From positions 1 through 21,083 of the forward strand of contig JNEM01006106.1 in assembly GCA_000697335.1 (NCBI GenBank): a DNA stretch of 21,083 nucleotides, written 5' to 3'. Position 1 is the stretch's first letter. Every line of letters begins with the position of its first letter. The notes under the pieces are model-generated. The model did no database searches. It saw only the letters and a list, made by a program, of their open reading frames with translations, and had not been told where the DNA came from. The DNA comes from Conidiobolus incongruus B7586 (Eukaryota > Entomophthoromycota > Entomophthoromycetes > Entomophthorales > Conidiobolaceae). This document shows, one piece after another, positions 9,476 to 19,141 of this stretch. The position numbers and the translations under genes are program-made.

Positions 9476-10928
9476 TTAATTAATTTTAGCATGGATACTT
9501 TTAGGTCCCAACTTATTATAGTCGAATTTGTTAACGTAATTTTTATAATCGTTAAAAGTTCCCTAATCCTAAATGAATCACTGATAATATAAATACATAA
9601 ATTAAGAATTACCTTAGCAGCTATCATCCCACCCAGCAGAGCCATCAAATGTCTCTGACCCTTGTAGTTCGAAAAATATTCCGGCATTTTGACGAATGCT
9701 ACTTTATTAATCTGTGTATATCCAGCATTTGCACTCAAATTCAAGAATGGTTGAAGATTCTGTTCCAATTGCTCTGCAAATCCTAAATATTGAATTAATA
9801 AATAACATGAAATTGGTGAGAATTAGTAAAGTACCTGGTAAATTGGACAAAACACCACTGAAAGTGATATTATCCGTTAATAGGGATCTTCTCTCATGAT
9901 CCAACTTTTGTAAACAGTTGTAAATGGAATGCTGAAGGGTTAATGATCTCTCTGGATGAATTCCATCCTTGAACAGAACATCCCAGAGATGATTCATAAT
10001 CTCTTCATTGAGAGTAAACTTGACCCCCTCATACTCGAATTCTTTCGGCTTGTCCTTGGCCCCTTCCTCCTCAGTTTCGGTATCATTGAAACTGGGTAGG
10101 ACAGTATCTCTAAAATATTCTATAAATTGGGCATTTAATTTGTCCCCTAAGAGATTCTTCAAATCTGCATCGGATTGAAGCAAATTGAGCCAGTAAGCTT
10201 CAATATCGCGAGTTCCTACATCCAAATCAACGATATTATGCTCGGGTAAGGTATTATCCATAATGGGATTGATATGGGTAGTTTTTTCGCCAACATCGAT
10301 GACCAAACCACTGACGCACCCGTGGCCGTACAGTGTCGACAGGGGTCTGTTAATAACGTAGAGTCCTGGAGTATTGAGAGATTCGAAACAGAATTGGGTA
10401 ATGTATTCCAATTGATCTTTCGAAAGTTTGGGAGGTAATAATAACATCATTGCACTGATATTATTTGCTAAATTAATTTTCATTAATTTGACAACTATTA
10501 AATATCTAATCAAATATCATCAGTTAAAATATCAATTATAAAGGTTAAAACAGTTACAGAAATAGTTTGAATTCTTCCAAATGGGACAATTTGTTAAATT
10601 CCAAAGGATTAATTAACTTATATTTCGTTTGGTCGATTGTCTTCAATGCATCTCCGATCACTCCCATATCGTAAGTTGTTAAATCTTCATAATTAACTAA
10701 TCCGATCTCGCCATCAGTTTGATTATCATTGTTAGGTACTGCTACGCAACATGGAATACTCTACAAATAGAATAATATTAAATATATTTATATAGATGAC
10801 TATTAACAATATAAAATTACATAGTTGGGTAATACATTCACATCGTTAATCCCCAATTTAATTCTAACTAAATTTGTGTCAAAATCGATAACTAAAACTT
10901 GTTCATCGTTAATTAAATTGGACGACAT
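9476..10928 (-). CDS. actin-related protein, chromatin-remodeller type (Arp7/Arp42-like)
   Basis: Five exons in minus-strand order: 10928-10821, 10760-10558, 10505-9835, 9782-9613 and 9562-9476. The introns are 50-60 nt and the product is 412 aa, a little longer than actin (375). The actin fold is recognisable throughout: VLVIDFD near the N-terminus, SIPCCVAVP at 37-45, the second phosphate loop GLVIDVGEKTTHINPI at 170-185, FSGVLSNLPGFAEQ from 319 for the adenosine loop, MPEYF, LLGGMIAAK, and the C-terminal YNKLGPKSIH, which matches actin's YDEAGPSIVH. The first phosphate loop lacks actin's Gly-Ser-Gly and Asp157 of actin is Glu, so nucleotide binding or hydrolysis may be weak. That is common among nuclear Arps. 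An acidic, Lys-rich insert lies at about 235-255. By resemblance it is best placed with the Arp7/Arp42/Arp9 subunits of SWI/SNF and RSC; the exact subclass needs a phylogeny. The gene converges on CDT1 and diverges from the protease. Confidence 0.85.
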
Positions 10929-11795
10929 AATTGCTTGGACAATTTAATTATTGTTATTTGATTTATTAGATGTGACGATTTCGCAAAGCAATTGATTGTT
11001 ATTTATGTTCTAATAGTTTAGAATTGGATTTATGGGATAATTCTCACATATTAATATTCATTATTTCAATGATATTAGAAAGTTAAATTTCGTTTTTATA
11101 TATTATTATAATTTATAATCTGCTTATTTTAAATATTATAACTATATGTTATCTTCACAAAAGTAATATATATTTATTCTTTCTATTTTTTATAAATGAT
11201 TTTACCATATTCTACCTAACTTGATAATTCTTTTAACTGATAACAAAGTCAATTTAATCGGTTTAATAATTTATACCCACCATTAACACATTTATTTCAC
11301 TATATTATAAAGAATATGTCATATTAATATATATGTATCAAGCAAAGCAATAAATTAAATTATGTATAACTATTAAATAATATTAATTAATATAAATAAT
11401 CAATAATTGGATTATAGGTTAAATCATTAAATATTTCAATTCAATTTGAATTATTTAGATATTGGGCAAAATATTTCCAAAAGTTAATATCTAATCATAT
11501 TTAATATATATTAAATTAATCCATTACTTACAAAAATTCAATTGATATTAATAATATTATTTCCATTCAATATTAATTACTAGTAATCATTTTCCCAACT
11601 TAACACTAATCAAACCAATTTTCAGGTTACAAATAATATAAAATTAGGTATTAATTATTGAAACGTAGTTTATATCAATTAACTAACTCAATTAACCTAA
11701 AAATGAAAAATATTAAAAGATTTAGCCAAATTCAATTAAGTAAAATCAAAGTTTGCAATTTAATTTTAAAATTTTTAGTTGAACATTTAGTACAT

Positions 11796-11816
11796 TGTTT
11801 GAAATTTTGTCAAACA
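11796..11816. promoter_or_regulatory. inverted repeat in the protease promoter
   Basis: TGTTTGA and TCAAACA form a perfect 7-bp inverted repeat with a 7-nt spacer, about 135-150 bases before the protease start. It could be a dimeric transcription-factor site. Function is inferred only. Confidence 0.25.
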
Positions 11817-11852
11817 TTTTAATTGCATGAAATCCTATTTAAAGTTTTTATA

Positions 11853-11874
11853 GATATATATACGTGATATATAC
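11853..11874 (+). promoter_or_regulatory. TATA-like element of the protease gene
   Basis: The segment GATATATATACGTGATATATAC is nearly palindromic around ACGTGAT and contains TATATATA about 90 bases before the start codon. The distance suits a fungal TATA box. The central ACGTG is also the core of bZIP/bHLH sites. Not specific in such AT-rich DNA. Confidence 0.3.
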
Positions 11875-11948
11875 TGATAGTAATGATTTCAATAATTGTA
11901 TATTTCGTTTCTTTAGAATTATTTTAATTAATATTTAGATTCGCTAGA

Positions 11949-13241
11949 ATGGGTGTTTGGATTAAATCCAGTGTATTATTGTTATTAGTTCAGTTTTGTA
12001 GAGGTACTGTGACTGCTTATTCACCTCTCATTGATCGTCCAAAAGCCAGCCCAGCTCAAGAGCGTTACATTGTTCAATTTAAGGAAGATGCCAATATTAC
12101 TCACTTTTACGGTGAAGCCCTTCAGCGTATGCTCGATCCTTCTGCGACTGAAGTTATCACACATATTTATCAGACCGAAGGATTTAAAGGTTTCGCAGCC
12201 CATTTATCGTCCAAAACCGCTCTTTCTTTAGCTCAAAATAGTAATGTTGCACATATTGAACAAGATCAAATTTACACTATTGCTGCTACTTCTCAATCAT
12301 CTCCACCCAATTGGGGACTTGCAAGAATTTGCAACCGAGAGAGACCCAATGGCTTTTTTGATGTGAATTACAATTATGATAGTAAAGCTGGAGAAGGTGT
12401 CGATGTCTATGTCGTTGATACTGGTATCAATGTAGCACATCCCGAATTTCGAAATAGAGCTAGGATGATTGGTAATTTCATCCAAGACAGTCCCAATATC
12501 GATGAAAACGGCCATGGAACTCATGTTGCTGGAATTATCGGATCAACTAGTTTTGGTGTCGCTAAAAAGGCCAATTTGTTAGGCGTCAAAGTGTTAGATG
12601 CTGGAGGTAGCGGAAGTACTTCAGGCATTATTGCCGCACTGGACTTCATTGTTCAGGCGGTCTTAAAGCAAAAGGCCAATCCAGCAACTGCTAGACCAGC
12701 TGTCATTAATATGTCTCTCGGAGGAAGTCCATCCAGAGCTTTGGATAATGCTGTGTCATCAGCATTTAGAGCAAATATTCCAGTTATTGTCGCTGCTGGT
12801 AACGAAGCACAAGATGCATGTGGCGTATCTCCAGCTGGAGGTCCCCAAGCGTTCGCAGTAGGAAACTCTAACATTGATGATGTTCGTCATCGTTCAAGTA
12901 ATTATGGAAAATGTGTGAGATTATTTGCTCCAGGAACTAACATTCTATCCACATATAAAAATGATGTTGCCAAATTGACAGGAACAAGTATGGCATCCCC
13001 CCACGTTGCCGGCGTTGCAGCCCTTTTCCTTTCCAACAATCCCACAATGTCATCCGGTGAAGTTTACGATACTCTGATGAGCTCAGCTACTCCCGGACAG
13101 TTATCTAACATTGGACCCAATTCACCTAATTATTTACTGTATAATATCCCTAGAGGTTCCTCAGACTTTGTTGAATATTCTCCACGTCCTGAAGGCCAGT
13201 CGGTTGATACCACTCCTAGTTGGTTAAATGTTCCTCTATAA
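11949..13241 (+). CDS. secreted subtilisin-like serine protease (S8A, proteinase K type)
   Basis: A single intronless frame of 430 aa. Residues 1-23 are a signal peptide with a Leu/Val core. Residues about 38-110 are an I9 propeptide (RYIVQFKEDANI ... FKGFAAHLSS ... VAHIEQDQ) that acts as intramolecular chaperone and inhibitor. The mature enzyme begins near Ala112. The catalytic triad is Asp157 (VYVVDTGIN), His189 (NGHGTHVAG) and Ser347 (LTGTSMASPHVAG); Asn285 in AAGNE is the oxyanion residue. Mature cysteines are 128, 291 and 322. Cys291 and Cys322 sit where aqualysin-type enzymes form a disulfide, while the Cys after GTH seen in proteinase K is Val here. The C-terminal tail, about 30 residues past the fold and rich in Pro/Ser, is unusual. 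Such enzymes degrade host or environmental protein, including insect cuticle. It is the only large gene here without introns. Confidence 0.95.
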   Translation: MGVWIKSSVLLLLVQFCRGTVTAYSPLIDRPKASPAQERYIVQFKEDANITHFYGEALQRMLDPSATEVITHIYQTEGFKGFAAHLSSKTALSLAQNSNVAHIEQDQIYTIAATSQSSPPNWGLARICNRERPNGFFDVNYNYDSKAGEGVDVYVVDTGINVAHPEFRNRARMIGNFIQDSPNIDENGHGTHVAGIIGSTSFGVAKKANLLGVKVLDAGGSGSTSGIIAALDFIVQAVLKQKANPATARPAVINMSLGGSPSRALDNAVSSAFRANIPVIVAAGNEAQDACGVSPAGGPQAFAVGNSNIDDVRHRSSNYGKCVRLFAPGTNILSTYKNDVAKLTGTSMASPHVAGVAALFLSNNPTMSSGEVYDTLMSSATPGQLSNIGPNSPNYLLYNIPRGSSDFVEYSPRPEGQSVDTTPSWLNVPL

Positions 13242-13755
13242 TCATTTTAAATATTTGTGTTTTTTATCTTCATTTAAGTTAGATGAATTATTGTTGATAA
13301 TTCATTTTTTACATTTATGAATTTAATGGTTCAAGCATTAATTAAATCTTACTTTAAATTTTTCATTTATCAGAATTATAATATTCTGATCTCATATTAT
13401 CGAATCCTTATTTACAACTTAACTATTTCTTTAATTATATAATAGAAAGAATACTGTTCAAAAAAGCTAATATTTTATCTTGAACGAACAACAAAGTGAC
13501 AATTATTTAAAATCAAATAATGTTTCAATATGAAATTTTCGATTAAATTCTATCAATCGATTTTGGTAAATTTGTAGTAAATATGTTTTTTACAATTGAA
13601 AATTCACTTAATGATTTAAAATATGATTTATAGTTTGATAGCCATATTTAAAAATATCAAGTATTGAAATATTTTCATTAGATTTATTATATAACAAGTA
13701 TATACATTCAAAATACTAGGATATAATCACATATCTTTTTTCACATGCATAGAGA
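13242..13755. other. convergent intergenic region after the protease
   Basis: About 510 bases between the stop codons of the protease and the CsbD-like gene. It contains two hairpins close to the protease stop, listed separately, and otherwise AT-rich DNA without a coding signal. Confidence 0.5.
13283..13389 (+). other. two hairpins in the protease 3' UTR
   Basis: ATGAATTAT and ATAATTCAT at 13283-13305 form a perfect 9-bp stem with a 5-nt loop, followed by six T. TCAGAAT and ATTCTGA at 13370-13389 form a perfect 7-bp stem with a 6-nt loop. They start about 40 bases after the stop. They may affect 3'-end formation or mRNA stability; perfect AT stems also arise by chance. Confidence 0.35.
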
Positions 13756-14070
13756 TCATTTGGCTATATCCAGATTAGTCTGACCTTTTTCAATTTCACC
13801 TTCTCCTTGACTTTGTAAAGATTCACTATTGACTAAACTACCCAAACCTTGTTTTAAGCTACCCTTAACACTATGATAAATGCCCAGTCCCCTATTGATA
13901 CTAGGATTAGTCGAATGTTTTCCTTCATCAGTTTGAAAATGAACTGTTTTATCATTTTGAATTCGTTCTAAATGATCTTCAGTAGTAGCACTTTGGTGAT
14001 CATTTGATGAATTCTTTTTTGGTGAGGATGAATTGGTTAATTTGGAAGGATTATTATTAAAATTTGACAT
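13756..14070 (-). CDS. small CsbD-like protein (putative stress protein)
   Basis: An intronless frame of 104 aa. The first 60 residues are hydrophilic and low-complexity (Asn, Ser, Lys, Thr). Residues about 66-97, HSVKGSLKQGLGSLVNSESL followed by QSQGEGEIEKG, match the CsbD-like pattern of a K-G-x-x-K-(E/Q)-x-x-G motif, then a short turn, then (L/A)-(Q/E)-x-x-G-x-x-E. CsbD-like proteins are small, mostly helical and induced by general stress in bacteria; fungi have similar proteins of about 100 aa with one or two such repeats, and the biochemical role is unknown. The start chosen is the internal ATG in the context ATAAAAATGTC; an upstream in-frame ATG would add 21 less similar residues (to 14133). 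It is divergent from the G-alpha gene. Confidence 0.6.
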   Translation of the reverse strand: MSNFNNNPSKLTNSSSPKKNSSNDHQSATTEDHLERIQNDKTVHFQTDEGKHSTNPSINRGLGIYHSVKGSLKQGLGSLVNSESLQSQGEGEIEKGQTNLDIAK

Positions 14071-15247
14071 TTTTATCTTTGAAAATAACAGAAGTGTTCC
14101 ATTCATTTGAGACTGAAATCTACTTAAATACACTTGAAATGAATTGGAATGACCTAGAATTGGATCATTATGATATCATTACAAAATTTAATAACTAGTC
14201 ACTCTTTATTTTTTAAACTATTTTTTTCTAAGAGTATCAACAATTATCAAAGGTTTGTTAATTTATCAAAAAAAATTATGTATATTAAAATGAATTGGCA
14301 TTGTTCTAAATTAATTTGTTTTGTATACTTTAAAGTAAATATATTCAAATGAATTTATAAATTGAGTTTCTGGTGATTTTATGTAAAATTGTTAAATATT
14401 TTACATATATAGTTTTATATCGTTTATTAAATCCACCAATTGTCGAATGTTTTCTGAAAATCGTTAAAGAAAGATTCAAAAGTATACACTTATAACTTCA
14501 AAAATTAAACAATGTTTGAATGCTAAAGAAATCTCAATTTGTTTAATCAACATAATGAAATTTGCTGGCTTATAATTGGATTAATGCAATTAGTTTTTCA
14601 AAAGAGCGGCTCAGCGGTATTAATTTGTTTTTTATATTGAATTAATTAAATATATTTGGATAATGGTACTCTTGAAACAATATAGGAGGTTAAGTAGAGC
14701 AGAATTTCCAATAGTAGTGATAGTAATTAGTACTAGGATTATGCTTAAGTCAACCCTTGTTGCTAATTAATCCAGTTAATCAATTATTGTAATAGATTAG
14801 CAATAATAAATTAGAATATTTCTTTAAGACATTCAAGCAGCCAGTACTATTGTTCGGTTAATTACTGTATAAGGAAGGAAACCAATCACAGGCATTGCGT
14901 AAAGTCAGTTGATTAATGTATTTGGAAATTCTTCCAATCTCTTGAATCCTTAATTATAAGATCATTGGGAAATTAACTATTTGAGTTGTTTGTATTATTA
15001 AAATTGTATAATATTGAATAAGATTCACCGTTTTAACAAAATATCTTCCAATCTAATTATTTTAATTTGGTCAGTTCGATAGTTTTTTAATTTATTCTAC
15101 ATTATTGTATCAATTCTGATATTATATTTCATTATACTATTTCAAGTCAACTTGGGTTAAATAGCTATTATTCACTATACACATTAATACACCTTTTTCT
15201 CAGTTATTAACCCAGTACTCCAGCTCTTGTTGCTCTAATTTCATTTA
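14071..15247. other. divergent promoter region between the CsbD-like and G-alpha genes
   Basis: About 1.2 kb holding both promoters. The part from 14640 to 14950 is less AT-rich and has a CCAAT box at 14882-14886. The last 80 bases before 15248 are pyrimidine-rich on the plus strand, as is common around fungal transcription starts. A plus-strand ORF near 14170-14352 is hydrophobic, AT-driven and not supported. Confidence 0.5.
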
Positions 15248-15403
15248 ATGAATCGAGTTTCATATATCCAATCATCTCCGACAGAACCTCAATTACTAAA
15301 ACCGATTCCTACACACTCAACTTTAACTGCAACAGAACAATTTTCAAATTCTAGCGACTCTAAACAACCTATTGGCCGAATGATTTCATCCTATTTTGCC
15401 CGA
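15248..15403 (+). other. in-frame open extension before the G-alpha start
   Basis: Fifty-two codons read straight into the G-alpha frame from an ATG at 15248, bounded upstream by an in-frame TAA at 15236. The residues are Ser/Thr/Pro/Gln-rich (for example SPTEPQLLKPIPTHSTLTAT), and the DNA is less AT-rich than expected of a random leader. It could be a longer N-terminal isoform, a translated leader or plain 5' UTR. Confidence 0.35.
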
Positions 15404-16920
15404 ATGGGAATTTGTTTAAGCTCAGAAGAAAAAGAATTAAAAGAAAGAAGTACTCAAATTGACCGCCTTATTGAAGAAGATTCTAGGCGGCTGAGTAAAG
15501 AATGCAAAATACTATTATTAGGTATATACAATATTGATATATACCAATATTATCCTCATACTGACCTCAAATATGTTATAGGCAGTGGAGAGAGTGGCAA
15601 GTCCACTATTGTCAAACAAATGAAAATCATTCATCAAAATGGCTACAGTCCAGAAGAATTACATCTATTTCGTCCAATTATTTACAAAAATATATTAGAC
15701 TGTGTCAAAGACTTGGTATTAGGTTTTAAAACTTTAAATATGAAACCTGATAATCCTGCTTGCCAAGTAATTTTTATATTTTTTGGAATAATAATTAAAA
15801 ATTTTTACTTATGTTTTTTATTAATAGGAATTTATACTTAATTATCCTCAATATTTAACCGACTTTGCATTTTCTGGAAACTTTTCACCAGAGTTCGTTA
15901 ATGGTGTTAATGAACTTTACCAAAATCAAAAAACTCAAGAAGTTTTAGATTGTACTAGTGAATTCTATATTCTTGATTCTTGTCATTAGTAATTACTGTA
16001 ATTATTTAGTTTTATTAATACAAAACTAACTATCATTTTATTAGTTTTTTTGAAAATATTTTGAGAATTGGTGACCCAAATTATATCCCAACCGTCGCTG
16101 ATGTTCTAAGAGCTCGTGCTAAAACCACCGGTATCATAGAAACCCGATTTACAATGGGTCAAATGCATATTCAGTAAGATTCATATAGTTTTACAAATAT
16201 TTTTAATTTGTTATTTACGATATTTTTAAGTATGTTTGACGTCGGAGGCCAGAGATCTGAAAGGAAAAAATGGATCCATTGCTTTGAAGCTGTTACTTCT
16301 ATTATATTTTGTGTAGCTCTCAGTGAATATGACCAAGTCCTTTTAGAAGAAAAAGGCCAAGTAAATTTTCAGTATTTTTTCATTAATTAACATTGAATAT
16401 TTATAATATCAACTAGAATCGTCTAATGGAAAGCCTGGTGCTTTTTGAATCCATTACCAATAGCCGATGGTTTTTGAGAACTTCGATTATTCTATTTTTG
16501 AACAAGACAGATTTATTCCGCAAAAAGATTCCCAAGTCCCCCTTAGAGAAATACTTTACAGATTATTCAGGTAATCCTTGATATAACTAAGCATTTGAGA
16601 TCAATATTAATTTTTTCATGATTTGTAGGTGGATCAGACCCTAATAAAGCTGCTAAATACATCCTATGGAGATTCACCCAAACCAATCGTGCCAAGTTGG
16701 TCATATATCCTCAGTAAGCATAATAAATTTTTATTATGTAATCGTTTTATTAATACAATTATTAGTTTGACACAAGCCACAGATACATCTAATGTAAGTT
16801 TAACAGACCAATTTATACTTAATTTTCCATTAACATAAGGTCATTTAGATTCGATTGGTTTTTGCAGCTGTCAAAGAAACTATCCTTCAGAATGCTTTAA
16901 AAGATAGCGGAATTCTATGA
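15404..16920 (+). CDS. heterotrimeric G-protein alpha subunit
   Basis: Nine exons: 15404-15521, 15582-15766, 15828-15988, 16045-16173, 16231-16360, 16417-16570, 16629-16713, 16766-16793 and 16849-16920. The introns are 52-61 nt and the product is 353 aa, the standard length. The start at MGICLS gives the N-myristoylation (Gly2) and palmitoylation (Cys4) signature, which is why it is preferred to the ATG at 15248. The GTPase motifs are complete: GSGESGKS 40-47, RAKTTG with catalytic Arg179, [12 protein letters not shown] with catalytic Gln205, NKTD 270-273 and TQATDT 323-328 in place of the usual TCATDT. The C-terminus DSGIL has Ser350 where pertussis-toxin substrates have Cys. It should couple seven-helix receptors to effectors such as adenylyl cyclase or MAP-kinase modules at the plasma membrane. 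Which fungal G-alpha group it belongs to cannot be settled by eye. An eighth exon of only 28 nt is confirmed by the motif it encodes. Confidence 0.95.
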
Positions 16921-19141
16921 TCTCTACCTAACATTAATTAATTTAGAATTTTCAATATCTTTAAAGTTTTACTAATGGAATCATTTTACTAAGCACCGGT
17001 TTGCTAAAGTGTACATAATATCCTGTACTCTACCAACATTCTTTTATCCTCCGATCTTTTTAATCTTCATCTCCCAAGTTCCTTTGATCCGCCGATATCT
17101 ATTCAACCAATGGATATTATGTAACTACATTCTCCAATCATCCATCATTTTATCATATTTCATCTATCTAGTTATACCACTCTGCTGGTATTCCTAACTT
17201 CGACTTATACAAACTTCATCTATTACATTAATATTAATTCCAAAATAACATTCAAAATTATAAAATAATATAATATGCATAAAAATAATATTTTAACTAT
17301 ATTTTTTAATGTTTATTTTTATTTATTTTAATAGATAACAATTATTATTATATTGTGACTGCTAACTTAATAGTGATATTGGAAATTGGATACCATATTA
17401 AACTATAGTTTATTGACTAGTATAGTTATTTTAATGAACATTTCATTTCTTGTTCAAAAATTACTGTAAAATTGTTTTCGATTAATGATGTAAGGGGTAT
17501 GGGGGAGGTTTTAATGATTGGATAAATACATAATCAATCAAATATTCAAGTGGAGAAAACAATTCATTTTTTGAAATTATTTCTAACTTGATTCATTTTT
17601 CTGATCTTTGATAATTGTCATAATATGTTAAATAATTGAATTAAATTAGAAATTGGACTATTGGTTACAAAAGTGGCAATTTTTGTATATTAAATTTATA
17701 ATTTAGTTAACTATTTTATATTAAAATTGATTATACAAGTTTATATTTAATACTAATATAGCTAGCCATTATTAATGTGAATTAAATGTTAAAGAAAATT
17801 CTATTAATGATTAAGAGTTTGTTGAATATAATAGTTTCCAAAAATTCTTCTAATTTTAATGATTTACAGAAATTTCTTTCTGATAAAAATTTAACTAAAT
17901 ACACTTCAATTGATTGTATATTAAATCATGTAAAATATAAATTTATATTGTTTGAGTTAATTATTCAATATGTTGTATAATATTAATTAATTTTCAGAAA
18001 TAATCAATATAATATTTGAGTAATTTTTTTATTGAAATAGAAATTTTAATAGTATATTAAACCTTGTTAATGAATACATATTATAATTTGTAAAATTTGA
18101 TATATTAAATAATAAGCATTTTCCAAAAGTTGAGATCATTTTATCAACAATATTCGATAGATATTAACTCATAAATAAATAATTTTTAATTCCACACTTA
18201 TAAAAATGAATTAAATTGATATATTATATTGTTTAACAGTTAAAATGATATAAAATCAACAATGAATGATATGTTTAATAGGGCAATTTATTTATATTGG
18301 TAAAATGCTTTTACTGAGATGATATTTATTATTAATACATTTGATAAATTATGCTAGTAAATATCGAAAATGTTATTAAATTTTGAATGATTGTATTCAT
18401 TTAAATTTTAAATATTACTGAATTGAACAATTTAAGTGATCTTCAAAACATATAGTATACAATTAAGCATGAATTTTGAAAAGGTGCTGTTATACTACGA
18501 AATATCCTTAAACTACTTTTAACAGTTGATTATGACGATAGGATACAACCAATGTTATAAATGAGTTAGTTTTGAATATCCAATCAAAATAACTATTACA
18601 TACTCTGAAAAACAAGAATAGTTATTAAACAAATACCCAAAAAATGCTTGCATCATTATCTTTCCAAAGAACAGTCCACTAGATGAGTTAAGACAAGATG
18701 AAATTAATATCGAGTTATAAATTAATTTAATTATTTTGAGCAATTACTGTGACAAAGATTTACTGCATCTCAGGGCTAAGTAGGCGCAAACTCTAGAAAT
18801 AATGAATGCAGGATATCATAACATGATTTCTGCATAGCTGATACTAATGACAATAAGGTTAGTGAAATAATTTATGTAGCTTGTATTGCAAAATTACCAT
18901 TGATTAGAGAAAAATCAATCTAATTCAATAATTCCTCATTGATTATTTTGTCCTAAAATGAATCAAATATTAAAATTTAAATATCATTGATGTTATAATA
19001 TTGAAAAATTATCACTATTATGTTCTTCATCGACGAGTAATACTTTAGTTGCCTATTCTCGAATTTATTGATGAGGGTACTTAATTTTGATATCAAAATT
19101 TAGTCTCAAAAATATTAATTCGGTCTCAAAGAGAGAATCTC
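16921..19141. other. gene-poor AT-rich stretch after the G-alpha gene
   Basis: The first 300 bases are strongly pyrimidine-rich on the plus strand and are probably the G-alpha 3' UTR. A hydrophobic 62-codon frame there (17009-17197) is likely a by-product of that composition. A G-rich run GGGGTATGGGGGAGG lies at 17494-17508. A perfect 10-bp inverted repeat (AATAACTATT / AATAGTTATT) lies at 18588-18626. From about 18470 to 19140 the composition is a little less AT-rich and may belong to the same decayed locus as the remnant that follows, but no frame there could be read with confidence. Confidence 0.45.

Larger units (their letters stand above)
10929..11948. other. divergent promoter region between the actin-related gene and the protease
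   Basis: About 1 kb of AT-rich DNA between two divergent start codons, so it must hold both promoters. A CCAAT box is at 11615-11619, a short hairpin at 11796-11816 and a TATA-like palindromic segment at 11853-11874. No coding signal was seen. Confidence 0.5.

Noticed and set aside
12021-12874. Minus-strand and alternative-frame ORFs inside the protease
   Set aside because: Shadows of the long coding frame, with no domain of their own.
14071-14133. Upstream in-frame ATG of the CsbD-like gene
   Set aside because: The internal ATG has a better context (ATAAAAATG), and the added residues show no family similarity; the longer form is not excluded.
17009-17197. Hydrophobic 62-codon ORF that looks like a small membrane protein
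   Set aside because: It lies in the pyrimidine-rich 3' flank of the G-alpha gene, where such composition yields Phe/Leu/Ile/Ser/Tyr codons by itself.
18555-18743. Minus-strand ORF of 62 codons with a GLFFGKIMMQAFFGYLF run
   Set aside because: Possibly part of the decayed locus next to it, but no family was recognised and no splice model links it to the remnant.
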